From Microglena sp. YARC (taxonomy: Eukaryota > Chlorophyta > Chlorophyceae > Chlamydomonadales > Chlamydomonadaceae), in contig CM039464.1 in NCBI GenBank assembly GCA_022414725.1, positions 49,288,499 to 49,352,498 on the forward strand: 64,000 bases of DNA, read 5' to 3'. A program made the translations under genes and the position numbers. Below, one piece after another: positions 32,475-43,949 of this stretch (position 1 is its first letter; every line of letters starts with the position of its first letter). The notes under the pieces are model-generated. The model was given only the letters and a program-made list of their open reading frames with translations, did not search any database and was not told the DNA's origin.

Positions 32475-35400
32475 CAAATGCAGACAGAACCAACCAAGGG
32501 CTCAAGGTGATGAAAGGCGGCGTGGCTTCAGGTCGGAAGTTTCAAATGCAGACGGAACCAACCAAGGGCTCAAGGTGAAGAAAGGTGGCGTGGCTTCAGG
32601 TCGGAAGTTTCAAATGCAGACAGAACCAACCAAGGGCTCAAGGTGATGAAAGGTGGCGTGGCTTCAGGTCGGAAGTCAAGGTGCGTGGCTCAGGTCGGAA
32701 GTTTCAAATGCAGACAGAACCAACCAAGGGCTCAAGGTGATGAAAGGTGGCGTGGCTTCAGGTCGGAAGTTTCAAATGCAGACAGAACCAACCAAGGGCT
32801 CAAGTGATGAAAGGTGGCGTGGCTTTCAGGTCGGAAGTTTCAAATGCAGACAGAACCAACCAAGGGCTCAAGGTGATGAAAGGTGGCGTGGCTTCAGGTC
32901 GGAAGTTTCAAATGCAGACAGAACCAACAAGGGCTCAAGGTGATGAAAGGTGGCGTGGCTTCAGGTCGGAAGTTTCAAATGCAGACAGAACCAACCAAGG
33001 GCTCAAGGTGATGAAAGTGGCGTGGCTTCAGGTCGGAAGTTTCAAATGCAGACAGAACCAACCAAGGGCTCAAGGTGTTTCAAATGAAAGTGTGGCGTGG
33101 CTTCAGGTCGGAAGTTTCAAATGCAGACAGAACCAACCAAGGGCTCAAGGTGATGAAAGGTGGCGTGGCTTCAGGTCGGAAGTTTCAAATGCAGACAGAA
33201 CCAACCAAGGGCTCAAGGTGATGAAAGGTGGCGTGGCTTCAGGTCGGAAGTTTCAAAATGCAGACAGAACCAACCAAGGGCTCAAGGTGATGAAAGGTGG
33301 CGTGGCTTCAGGTCGGAAGTTTCAAATGCAGACAGAACCAACCAAGGCTCAAGGTGATGAAAGGTGGCGTGGCTTCAGGTCGGAAGTTTCAAATGCAGAC
33401 AGAACCAACCAAGGCTCAAGGTGATGAAAGGTGGCGTGGCTTCAGGTCGGAAGTTTCAAATGCAGACAGAACCAACCAAGGGCTCAAGGTGATGAAAGGT
33501 GGCGTGGCTTCAGGTCGGAAGTTTCAAATGCAGACAGAACCAACCAAGGGCTCAAGGTGATGAAAGGTGGCGTGGCTTCAGGTCGGAAGTTTCAAATGCA
33601 GACAGAACCAACCAAGGGCTCAAGGTGATGAAAGGTGGCGTGGCTTCAGGTCGGAAGTTTCAAATGCAGACAGAACCAAGCAAGGGCTCAAGGTGATGAA
33701 AGGCGGCGTGGCTTCAGGTCGGAAGTTTCAAATGCAGACAGAACCAAGCAAGGGCTCAAGGTGATGAAAGGTGGCGTGGCTTCAGGTCGGAAGTTTCAAA
33801 TGCAGACAGAACCAACCAAGGGCTCAAGGTGATGAAAGGTGGCGTGGCTTCAGGTCGGAAGTTTCAAATGCAGACAGAACCAACCAAGGGCTCAAGGTGA
33901 TGAAAGGTGGCGTGGCTTCAGGTCGGAAGTTTCAAATGCAGACAGAACCAACCAAGGGCTCAAGGTGATGAAAGGTGGCGTGGCTTCAGGTCGGAAGTTT
34001 CAAATGCAGACAGAACCAACCAAGGGCTCAAGGTGATGAAAGGTGGCGTGGCTTCAGGTCGGAAGTTTCAAATGCAGACAGAACCAACCAAGGGCTCAAG
34101 GTGATGAAAGGTGGCGTGGCTTCAGGTCGGAAGTTTCAAATGCAGACAGAACCAACCAAGGCTCAAGGTGATGAAAGGTGGCGTGGCTTCAGGTCGGAAG
34201 TTTCAAATGCAGACAGAACCAACCAAGGGCTCAAGGTGATGAAAGGTGGCGTGGCTTCAGGTCGGAAGTTTCAAATGCAGACAGAACCAACCAAGGCTCA
34301 AGGTGATGAAAGGTGGCGTGGCTTCAGGTCGGAAGTTTCAAATGCAGACAGAACCAACCAAGGGCTCAAGGTGATGTGGCTTCAGGTCGGAAGTTTCAAA
34401 TGCAGACAGAACCAACCAAGGCTCAAGGTGATGAAAGGTGGCGTGGCTTCAGGTCGGAAGTTTCAAATGCAGACAGAACCAACCAAGGGCTCAAGGTGAT
34501 GAAAGGCGGCGTGGCTTCAGGTCGGAAGTTTCAAATGCAGACAGAACCAACCAAGGGCTCAAGGTGATGAAAGGTGGCGTGGCTTCAGGTCGGAAGTTTC
34601 AAATGCAGACAGAACCAACCAAGGGCTCAAGGTGATGAAAGGTGGCGTGGCTTCAGGTCGGAAGTTTCAAATGCAGACAGAACCAACCAAGGGCTCAAGG
34701 TGATGAAAGGTGGCGTGGCTTCAGGTCGGAAGTTTCAAATGCAGACAGAACCAACCAAGGGCTCAAGGTGATGAAAGGTGGCGTGGCTTCAGGTCGGAAG
34801 TTTCAATGCAGACAGAACCAACCAAGGGCTCAAGGTGATGAAAGGTGGCGTGGCTTCAGGTCGGAAGTTTCAAATGCAGACAGAACCAACCAAGGGCTCA
34901 AGGTGATGAAAGGCGGCGTGGCTTCAGGTCGGAAGTTTCAAATGCAGACAGAACCAACCAAGGGCTCAAGGTGATGAAAGGTGGCGTGGCTTCAGGTCGG
35001 AAGTTTCAAATGCAGACAGAACCAACCAAGGGCTCAAGGTGATGAAAGGTGGCGTGGCTTCAGGTCGGAAGTTTCAAATGCAGACAGAACCAACCAAGGG
35101 CTCAAGGTGATGAAAGGTGGCGTGGCTTCAGGTCGGAAGTTTCAAATGCAGACAGAACCAACCAAGGGCTCAAGGTGATGAAAGGTGGCGTGGCTTCAGG
35201 TCGGAAGTTTCAAATGCAGACAGAACCAACCAAGGGCTCAAGGTGATGAAAGGTGCGTGGCTTCAGGTCGGAAGTTTCAAATGCAGACAGAACCAACCAA
35301 GGGCTCAAGGTGATGAAAGGTGGCGTGGCTTCAGGTCGGAAGTTTCAAATGCAGACAGAACCAACCAAGGCTCAAGGTGATGAAAGGTGGCGTGGCTTCA

Positions 35401-36130
35401 GGTCGGAAGTTTCAAATGCAGACAGAACCAACCAAGGGCTCAAGGTGATGAAAGGTGGCGTGGCTTCAGGTCGGAAGTTTCAAATGCAGACAGAACCAAC
35501 CAAGGCTCAAGGTGATGAAAGGTGGCGTGGCTTCAGGTCGGAAGTTTCAAATGCAGACAGAACCAACCAAGGGCTCAAGGTGATGAAAGGGCGTGCTTCA
35601 GGTCGGAAGTTTCAAATGCAGACAGAACCAACCAAGGGCTCAAGGTGATGAAAGGTGGCGTGGCTTCAGGTCGGAAGTTTCAAATGCAGACAGAACCAAC
35701 CAAGGCTCAAGGTGATGAAAAGGTGGCGTGGCTTCAGGTCGAAGTTTCAAATGCAGACAGAACCAACCAAGGGCTCAAGGTGATGAAAGGCGGCGTGGCT
35801 TCAGGTCGGAAGTTTCAAATGCAGACAGAACCAACCAAGGGCTCAAGGTGATGAAAGGTGGCGTGGCTTCAGGTCGGAAGTTTCAAATGCAGACAGAACC
35901 AACCAAGGGCTCAAGGTGATGAAAGGTGGCGTGGCTTCAGGTCGGAAGTTTCAAATGCAGACAGAACCAACCAAGGGCTCAAGGTGATGAAAGGCGGCGT
36001 GGCTTCAGGTCGGAAGTTTCAAATGCAGACAGAACCAACCAAGGGCTCAAGGTGATGAAAGGTGGCGTGGCTTCAGGTCGGAAGTTTCAAATGCAAACAG
36101 AACCAACCAAGGACTCCAGGCGAAAGTTGT
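32475..36130. repeat. 68-bp satellite, about 53 copies
   Basis: Highly homogeneous head-to-tail units containing GGCGTGGCTTCAGGTCGGAA, GTTTCAAATGCAGACAGAAC and CAACCAAGGGCTCAAGGTGA. Variation is mainly AAGGCTC versus AAGGGCTC, GGCGG versus GGTGG, and rare small deletions. Because 68 is not a multiple of three, each frame is interrupted every few units; the many small MKGGVASGRKFQ frames are not genes. The edges are slightly decayed (near 32480 and 36100). Confidence 0.97.
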
Positions 36131-36509
36131 AGAAGTTCTCAAATGGGAGCGTATCTAACATTAAAAAACGACTGTAACATTCATTTATACGAACAAACAA
36201 CAGGAAGATTGGAAGAAGGAACAGAAACAGATAGGATGCAAGTGCAAATGCATAGGCCTATGTTAAGATGCAACCCAAGAGGTGCTCAAGTGAGACTAGA
36301 CTTGCTATGGTCCTACCATACTAACTGTAACATACAAACGTAAATACATACACACGATGTGGACAGCAAAACCGAAAAACAGCTCACACCCCATGACTGA
36401 AGTCTGTTTTAAATTTAAACAGAAGAGTGTACCAACTGAAGAACAAGTTGTTAGGGGGGTTAAACCTGCCATATGTAGGTGGCCCTGAATGGCGCCACCT
36501 ACATATCTG

Positions 36510-36620
36510 TTGCAACCACACACCACCACCACCACACACCGCACACCACCACCACCACACACCACACACCACCACCACCACCATACACCACCACCACACA
36601 CCACACACCATTGGGCCCTC
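36510..36620. repeat. CACCACCACACACC repeats
   Basis: Simple CA-rich repeat directly downstream of the last recognised E2 exon. Confidence 0.85.
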
Positions 36621-36672
36621 TGTAACAACCAGTATTGGAGAAAGTCCCCCCCCACATACATAAACCCCATAC

Positions 36673-36881
36673 CTGAAGTGGTTCTTGATAGCATCTGCAA
36701 ACTCAGGGGGTGGGTGTTTAAGCAGGTCCATCATGGCATATCGAATGGTGCCAATGCGAACAGCTTTGTTGTACGCTCGGCTCTTTTCCATCCCCGCTGT
36801 TGTATTCCTCTGCGCCTCATAGCCAGGCTCGTTATAGTATGGGTCGGGGACGAGGATGAGGGCCTGGATGGACAGCAGCAC
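36673..36881 (-). CDS. E2 gene exon: UBC C-terminal helices
   Basis: CGTGCAG acceptor. It reads [20 protein letters not shown], then [20 protein letters not shown] and AIKNHFR, with donor GTATGG. It matches BIRC6 VLVSIQSLILVAEPYFNEPG. Three copies of its start lie upstream. Confidence 0.85.
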
Positions 36882-38891
36882 CTGCACGGGGAGTCAGGGT
36901 CGTTTTTAAGGTGCTACTAGTACCACAAGATCACCTTAAAGCAAGGCTCGTTGTCGTATGGGTCATAACAAGGACGAGATCCAGCATGATCAGCAGCACC
37001 TGCATGGGGATGCGCGGTCGATTTGAAGGTGCTGCTAGTAGCACAAGTGCACATCAAAGCCAGGCTAGTTGTTGTATGGGTCGGGGATAAGGATGAGAGT
37101 TTGAATGGATAGCAGCACCTGCACGGGGAGTCAGGGTCGTTTTTAAGGTGCTACTACTAGCACAAGTGCACCTCACAGCCAGGCTCGTTTTAGTATGGGT
37201 CAGGGACAAAGATGAGAGCATGGATGGATAGCAGCACCTGCACAAAGATGCGGGGTCGTTTTTAAGGTGCTACTAGTAGCACAAGTGCTACCTTATGTAC
37301 TTATGTGTTTTGGGGGTACAAAGTCTCATTGGAGTGCTTATTGGGGTGCTTTGGGGGGGCCAGAAGCTGCTAGTAGCACCCCTAAGGCTATAATCCAGGA
37401 GCACCATGGTGCTACATCTATAAAGACACTGGTTCTTTCCGTAGTATCTTTCTAGTAAGTGCGCCTACTCTTTGTAGGAGTGGCAACGCCATTCGAACTG
37501 AATCTTTAGTGCCGCTGGTTTGTGCCGGGAGACCCACCTCCTGAGGTGAAAGTAAAAAACAAAAACTGGCGAGGTGCAGGGCAAGGAACGAAATGAGGGA
37601 CTAGATGGAGAGGCTACCACCCACCCACTCGTCACCCCCCAACCTCCTGTAACGTAACGCCGGACCAATGGGCATATCAAAAAGGCTACTTTGTGTAGCC
37701 TTTTCGATATGCCTAGAATAGATGACTAGATCCTGAATCTTAGGTACATATATGCCTAGAATATATGTCTAGATACTGAATCTAAGGTACATATATGCCT
37801 AGAATAGATGTCTAGATACTGAATCTAAGGTACATATATGCCTAGAATAGATGTCTAGATACTGAATCTAAGGTACATATATGCCTAGAATAGATGTCTA
37901 GATACTGAATCTAAGGTACATATATGCCTAGAATAGATGTCTAGATACTGAATCTAAGGTACATATATGCCTAGAATAGATGTCTAGATACTGAATCTAA
38001 GGTACATATACCAGAGATATAGTCTAGTAGCAGGCTATCATGATTCACCCCTCCCCACCCACCCACAGACACTGACCCAGTTTCAGCTAGGTACCACCCA
38101 CCTGCAGCAGCCACCCACCCATGCCCAGTCAGTCAGCCAGCCAACACCCACCCACAGCCAACACCCGCCTACAGCATCCACCTATGCCCTGTTAGTCAGC
38201 CAGCCAAAACCCACCCACCCACAGCCAGCCAACACCCACCTACAGCACCCACATATGCCCAGTCAGTCAGCCAGCCAACACCCACCCACCCACCCACAGC
38301 CAGCCAACACCCACCTACAGCGCCCACCCATGCCCAGTCAGCCAGCCAACACCCATCCGCACACCTGTATGTATGTTACAGTCCAGGGGTAGGCCAACTA
38401 GGCTAAAAGGACTTGCCCAACCGTGACACGAAGGCTAAAAAGAGCCACCCACCTGCAGTGCTGTCGACACCTCCGCGTTCCAACCCTCCCTTGGGCCCCC
38501 CCGTTTACCCCTCCCCCCCCCCCCGGCGCCAGTCAGTCACCCATCTGCAATGCTGTCGACACCTCCGCGTTCCAACCCTCCCTTGGGCCCCCCCGTTTAC
38601 CCCTCCCCCCCCACCCCACCCCCCGGCGCCAGTCAGTCACCCACCTGCAATGCCGTCGACACCTCCGAGTTCCAGCCCTCCCCTGGGCCCCCCTGCCACG
38701 TGCCAAGCAGAGAGAGGCATTCCTTGCCACACGCATACAGGTTGGGGTTAAACCTCACGCTCCCCCCCCCTGTCGTCTTCAACTCCAGCTTGGGGGGAAC
38801 ATTGGGGTACGTTGGGGGGAAGTAGACATGGAATACAAAGCATCCGCCGTCGTAAGGTGAGTCTTCTGGCCCAGGGATGATCACCTGAGGC

Positions 38892-38972
<81 letters not shown>

Positions 38973-41900
38973 TTAAACATCATTTACAGGGATCATTTAC
39001 AAATGGTTTACACATGTAAAACATAAGTTACAAGGATCATTTATAGGGAGTATCACCTTCCATGCCATCATCGCTTGCTCGTCAATACGCACAAGTATGG
39101 AGGAGCTAGGGGTGAGAGAAAGGTCGCCCTGCAGGCCAGCTACCTCCTTGTTGAGGCGGATCTGGCGGGGCTGAGGCTGGCCTGTGTCACGGGTGAGGTC
39201 GGAGCTGAAGGCATAGTGGTGGGGGTTCTTCAAACCCGGGGTCAGCGCAACCTGGGTGTGTGTGTGGAGGGGTGTTTGTGTTGTGTTGTGTTGTGTTGTG
39301 TTGTGTTGTGTTGTGTTGTGTTGTGATGTGTTGCGTTGCATTGCGTTGCGTTGCGTTGCGCTGCGGTGCGGTGCGGTGCGGTGTGGTGTGGTGTGGTGTG
39401 GTGTGGTGTGGTGTGTTTTGTTTTGTTTTGTTTTGTTTTGTTTTGTTTTGTTTTGTTTTGTTCTGTTTTGTTTTGTTTTGTTTTGTTTTGTTTTGTTTTG
39501 TTTTGTTTTGTTTTGTTTTGTTTTGTTTTGTTATGCTATTCTGTGCTGTGTTGCTTTTCGCTATGTTATGTTGTAGCCAATGGATCAAATCGAATCATCC
39601 TGAGCCTCTCTCAGGTTTGCTTCAATTCCGAGGCAGGACTGGGCCAACCGCCCCAACGAACTCCAACCTGTCAACTGCCCTCTCTGGTCGATTTTCTCGC
39701 CGTGTTATTGTGTTGTGTTGTATTTGGCTTGGTTTGGTTTGGTAAGGCTTGGCTTGGCAATAAAGACAAAAACAATATTACACACATGGTGCAGGTACAG
39801 GGTTGTAAGTAAAAACAAAAGGAGGTCAAGCAGCAAGCTGCCACACACCTGGAACTGCTTCATTGTCGTGCAGTAGTCCTCATGCTTAGCAATCCCTGAA
39901 GCTCCCGGTGTCAAGGCAGGTGTATTCATGGCGGAATATCCTATAGCACCACATATCGTGGAGGGGTTAGGGGCTAAGCAGCCAAAGCCGTGAGGAGACG
40001 AGGTGGGCCCTAAAGTAGGAACTGTCTTGGCCCCGTAAGGAGAAGCCGAGGCGGCCCCAAAAGCAGGAGCCACAGTGCCCCCAAAAGCAGGGGCCGCGGT
40101 GGCCCCGAAAGAAGGAAACGCCTGGGCCCCATAAGCAAGAACTGGCTTGGCCCCGTAAGGAGAAGCCCCGTACGACCCAGAAGCAGAAACTGGCTTGGCC
40201 CCGTAAGGAGAAGCCCCATAGGACCCATAAGCAGGAACTGGCTTGGCCCCGTAAGGAGAAGCCTTGTAGGACCCATAAGCAGGAACTGGCTTGGCCCCGT
40301 AAGGAGAAGCCCCGTAGGACCCATAAGCAGGAGCCCCGGTGGCCCCATAAGGAGAAGCCCCGTAGGACCCATAAGCAGGAGCCCCGGTGGCCCCGAAAGC
40401 AGGTACCACCTGGGTGCCATAAGCAGGAACTGGCTTGGCCCCAGAAGAAGAAGCCGCGTAGGACCCGTAAGGAGAAGGAGCCGCGGTGGCCCCAAAAGTA
40501 GGAACTGCCTTGGCCCCGTAAGAAGAAGCAGCGTTGGCCCCGGGAGCAGGAAACGCGTTGGCCCCGGGAGTAGGAGCCGCCTTACGCTTGGCCCCGTAAC
40601 CAGTAATCGCGTTGACCCGAAATAAGGAGGAGCCGCGGTGGCCCCATTAGCAATAGCCGAGGTGCCCCCGGAAGTAGGAAACGCGGTGGCCCCATTAGCA
40701 AGAGCCGCAGTGGCCCCAAAAGCAGGAGCCGCCTTACGCTCGGCCCCGTAACCAGGAACCGCCTTAGCCCCGTTAGAAGGAGCCGTGGTGGCCCCGTAAC
40801 CAGGGACCGCCTTAGCCCCGTTAGAAGGAGCCGTGGTGGCCCCGTAACCAGGAACCGCCTTAGCCCCATAAGAAGGAGTCACGGTGGCTCCGTAACCAGG
40901 GACTGCCATAGCCCCATAAGAAGGAGCTGCTGTGGCCCCGTAAGCAGTAACCGCCTTGGCCTTGTGAGCTGTAACCGCCTTGGTCTTGTGAGCAGTAACC
41001 AGCTTACGCTTGGTTCCGTTTCCACTAACCGCCTTGGCCTTGTGAGCAGGAGCCAGCTTACGCTTGGCCCCATAACCAGTAACCGCCTTGGCCATGTGAG
41101 CCGTAACCCCCTGGGCCATGTGAGCAGTAACCGCCTTGGCCATGTGAGCAGTAACCCCCTTGGTCTTGTGAGCTGGAGCCAGCTTACGCTTGGCCCCGTA
41201 AGCAGTAACCGCCTTCGCCATGTGAGCAGTAACCGCCTTGGCCTTGTAAGCAGTAACCAGCTTACGCTTGGTTCCGTTTCCAGTAAACGCCTTGGCCTTG
41301 TGAGCAGTCGCCGCCTTGGTCTTGTGAGCAGGAGCCAGCTTACGCTTGGCCCCGTAAACAGTAACCGCCTTGGCCTTGAGAGCAGGTTCCAGCTTACGCT
41401 TGGCCCCCAAAGCAGTTACGGCCTTGGACTTGTGAGCAGGAGCCACCTTACCCTTGTTCCCGAAAGCAGTAATGGCCTTGGCCTTGTTAGAAGGAGCCAG
41501 ATTACGCTTGGCCCCCAAAGCAGTTACAGCCTTGGCCTTGTGAGCAGGAGCCACATTACCCTTGGCCCTGAAAGCAGTATTGGCCTTGGCCTTGTTAGAA
41601 GGAGCCAGATTACGCTTGGCCCCCAAAGCAGTTATAGCCTTGGCCTTGTGAGCAGGAGCCACCTTACCCTTGGCCCCCAAAGCAGTAATGGCCTTGGCCT
41701 TGTTAGCAGGAGCCACCTTCTCCTTGGCCCCCAAAGCAGTATTGGCCTTGGCCTTGTTAGCAGGACCCACTTTACCCTTGGCCCCCAAAGCAGTATTGGC
41801 CTTGGCCTTGTTAGCAGGACCCACTTTACCCTTGGCCTCGAAAGCAGTAACCGCCTTGGGCTTGTGAGCAGGAGCCACCTTACGCTTTGCCCCGAAAGCA

Positions 41901-42700
41901 GTAATGGCCTTGGCCTTGTTAGGAGGAGCCACCTTCTCCTTGGCCCCCAAAGCAGTTACAGCCTTGGCCTTGTGAGCAGGAGCCACCTTACCCTTGGCCC
42001 CGAAAGCAGTTATGGCCTTGGCCTTGTTAGAAGGAGCCAGATTACGCTTGGCCCCCAAAGCAGTTACAGCCTTGGCCTTGTGAGCAGGAGCCACATTACG
42101 CTTGGCCCCCAAAGCAGTTACAGCCTTGGCCTTGTGAGCAAGAGCCACCTTACCCTTGGCCCCGAAAGCAGTATTGGCCTTGGCCTTGTTAGCAGGACCC
42201 ACTTTACCCTTGGCCCCGAAAGCAGTAACCGCCTTGGGCTTCTGGGCAGGAGCCACCTTACGCTTTGCCCCGAAAGCAGTAATGGCCTTGGCCTTGTTAG
42301 GAGGAGTCACCTTCTCCTTGGCCCCCGAAGCAGTAATGGTCTTGTCCTTGTTAGCAGGACCCACTTTACCCTTGGCCCCGAAAGCAGTAACCGCCTTAGG
42401 CTTGTGAGCAGGAGCCACCTTACGCTTTGCCCCGAAAGCAGGACTCATAGTGGCCCGGAAAGCAGGAGCCGCCTTGGCCTTGAAAGTAGGAGCAGTTGTG
42501 AGCGTTAGCTGTTCTATGGTTGTAAGCCTATCCAGATCGTTAAATATCTCGTGTAGGTCTTCTCCCGCTTCCCTAACTCTGTCAGCAGTGGTGGTCCTGT
42601 AAGTTGTAACTGGGACGGCTGTGTAACTCGTATCCTGACGGCTGTGTATCTCGTATCCTTGTAAGGAGTTGCTGGCGGCTCCGTAAGCAATAGCAGGGGC
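36673..42700 (-). CDS. BIRC6/UBE2O-type ubiquitin-conjugating enzyme with long basic repeat region
   Basis: Exons (minus): 42700-39849, 39251-39057, 38884-38645 and 36881-36673; phases agree (0, 0, 0, then 2). The first exon is mostly low complexity. Then [10 protein letters not shown] leads into [34 protein letters not shown] and [14 protein letters not shown], the region ahead of the UBC fold in BIRC6. The UBC core reads [51 protein letters not shown] (catalytic Cys in [12 protein letters not shown]6 GKVCLSIL), then [20 protein letters not shown]. It would accept ubiquitin from E1 and load substrates. No BIR domain is visible here. A one-base deletion near 40617 splits the large exon into two frames. 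The final short exon and the gene start are not identified. Confidence 0.8.
36925..37260 (-). repeat. acceptor-side array: three copies of the last E2 exon start
   Basis: Units of about 120 bp at about 36930-37005, 37055-37120 and 37180-37245. Each has GTGCAG, then GTGCTGCTATCCATCCA, and the codons down to the EPGYE region, separated by GTGCTACTAGTAGCACAAG spacers. Confidence 0.85.
37460..37560 (+). repeat. dispersed repeat family B fragment
   Basis: Ends GGGAGACCCACCTCCTGAGG TGAAAGTAAAAAAC, as at 22672 and 46770. Confidence 0.5.
37690..38015. repeat. 43-bp tandem repeat, about 7.5 copies
   Basis: Units with TATGCCTAGAATAGATGTCT and AGATACTGAATCTAAGGTAC, nearly identical. Confidence 0.9.
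38050..38365. repeat. CAGCCAGCCAACACCCACC tandem repeats
   Basis: Imperfect units with CCACCTACAGC.CCCAC and ATGCCCAGTCAGTCAGCC. Confidence 0.8.
38365..38432 (-). repeat. dispersed repeat family A, reverse copy
   Basis: TGTTACAGTCCAGGGGTAGG and AGGACTTGCCCAACCGTGAC. Confidence 0.65.
38440..38644 (-). repeat. donor-side array: two copies of the UBC-core exon end
   Basis: Copies at about 38446-38490 and 38540-38600 of the last 45-50 nt of the exon (codons for [13 protein letters not shown]) with the donor CAG|GTGGGTGAC, separated by C-runs. Confidence 0.85.
38645..38884 (-). CDS. E2 gene exon: UBC core with catalytic cysteine
   Basis: GCCTCAG acceptor and 80 codons, including [19 protein letters not shown] and the active-site motif [11 protein letters not shown], with a GTGGGT donor. 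Two partial copies of its 3' end follow in the intron. Confidence 0.88.
38892..38972. repeat. (GAT)n microsatellite
   Basis: About 27 triplets in the intron just upstream (minus sense) of the UBC-core exon. Confidence 0.95.
39057..39251 (-). CDS. E2 gene exon: pre-UBC segment
   Basis: CACCCAG acceptor and 65 codons from [10 protein letters not shown] to DEQAMMAWK with a GTGATA donor. Aligns with the BIRC6 segment ending in SSSVFVR-type sequence just before the UBC core. Confidence 0.8.
39275..39535. repeat. (GTTGT)n, (GTTGC)n, (GTGTG)n and (TTTTG)n pentamer arrays
   Basis: Consecutive 5-bp arrays evolving from GTTGT to GTTGC, GGTGC, GTGTG and TTTTG within one intron; the open frames across them are meaningless. 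Confidence 0.92.
39849..42700 (-). CDS. E2 gene large exon: Lys/Ala-rich and Tyr/Gly/Pro-rich tandem repeats
   Basis: It begins after TTTTCTAG. A non-repetitive lead ([17 protein letters not shown]) precedes about 24 copies of an 18-residue unit of the type [18 protein letters not shown] (about 41100-42450), histone-H1-like in composition. [15 protein letters not shown] and then [16 protein letters not shown] repeats follow. It ends YCTTMKQFQ at donor GTGTGT. The 54-bp DNA period keeps both strands open; the antisense frame is a shadow. Confidence 0.65.
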
Positions 42701-43315
42701 CTAGAAAATTATGGCTTGAGAGGAAGATGCTGCTCCCCCTTTGACTCCCCCTACCGCTGTGGCAGCAGCAAGTCCTCTTGTCCCACCCGTCACTGCTCTT
42801 GCTACCCCTACCGTTGCCCCTGCTAAGTTTGTATAGTGATGTATTGGCAGGTGCATTGGTGTACAGTTATAAGGTGTAGTTATAAGGTTGTGTTGTGTTG
42901 TTCTTGAGCACATTCGTGCGAATATAAATGTGTGTAGTGTATTGATACATATTATCAGTGATAAGGGTGTGAATTGTTAACCGTGTCCCTAGGGCGGCAA
43001 CTCTCCAAATATTCAAAATCACAGAAACAACACATGCATGATGGCAATAGCATGAATCAAACAATTTACATGTGTGGTAGCTGAGTATAGATATCGTTTT
43101 CTAGATATTGTTTGGAGACTCTATAACAATATATAGATAATAGATATATCGTTATACCGGTATGTGCACCAGTATCTGTGATATCTAAATAACATCTAGA
43201 TTGTATCTATTCAATATCTAGATACAAATATCTGAGATACACATTTGAAAAATGCAGATACATATCTGGATATTCTTCAGATACTTTGTCAGTTCCCTAA
43301 GTATTAATCATATAA
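42701..43315. other. no assigned gene; possible upstream exon of the E2 gene
   Basis: The minus strand at 42711-42830 is open and Gly/Ala/Val-rich (TRGLAAATAVGGVKGG) with possible donors, but it lacks family likeness. The remainder is AT-rich with ATATCTAGATA-like words. Confidence 0.3.
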
Positions 43316-43949
43316 TGTCCTCATATGCTTCGAATATAGGGCTAGCGTAGAGAGCCCTACCCTACAAGTCAGGGAGGGCAGCAGGAAAAACGCAAGAGGG
43401 GGCGGTTGCGTGAAACAAACAGTTTCAAATGGCCCATTTTAGCATGCAAAACTGCATGCTGGCTTGAAAAAAAGGCGGTTGCGTGCAAAAAACAACTCTA
43501 AATGACCAGACGGAGCATCCTGTCGGTCTTCCGAGTACAAAATCTAGACAGAATCAAAATCCAAGCAAGCAAAATCCAAACATAATTGAAATCCAGGCAC
43601 TCCGAGTCTTCTTGTGGGGCCCGCATTGTGCACGCCACTAGGGAAGCAAAGAGAAACACTTGCAGTCAAGCAGGAAATTAGAATCAGAAACAGCACAACA
43701 AGACAACAAGGTACAATCTGGGCTAAAATATGTATCCCCTCTGTTTCAAAAAGATTCCCCGGACTTCGGAGTACACAAGCAGATTCGCAGAGAGATGCAG
43801 GTGTTTGCGACCTTTACCCTCCCAAACTATGAAGGTAGTTCTCGACAGGCTGATAATAAGGCCATAGTCAAGAAAGAAGCCTGACAAAGCATTGATTATA
43901 TGTAATGGCAAAAAATACAGATAGGGATTGAGGAAGTTGCGGAGCTCAC

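Noticed and set aside
32653..36132. Dozens of small plus-strand frames MKGGVASGRKFQMQTE
   Set aside because: Products of the 68-bp satellite read in rotating frames; no independent coding evidence.
40964..42508. Plus-strand 514-codon open frame ([13 protein letters not shown] repeats)
   Set aside because: Antisense shadow of the 54-bp repeats in the E2 gene exon; the period is a multiple of three, so both strands stay open. The minus frame joins to conserved E2 exons.
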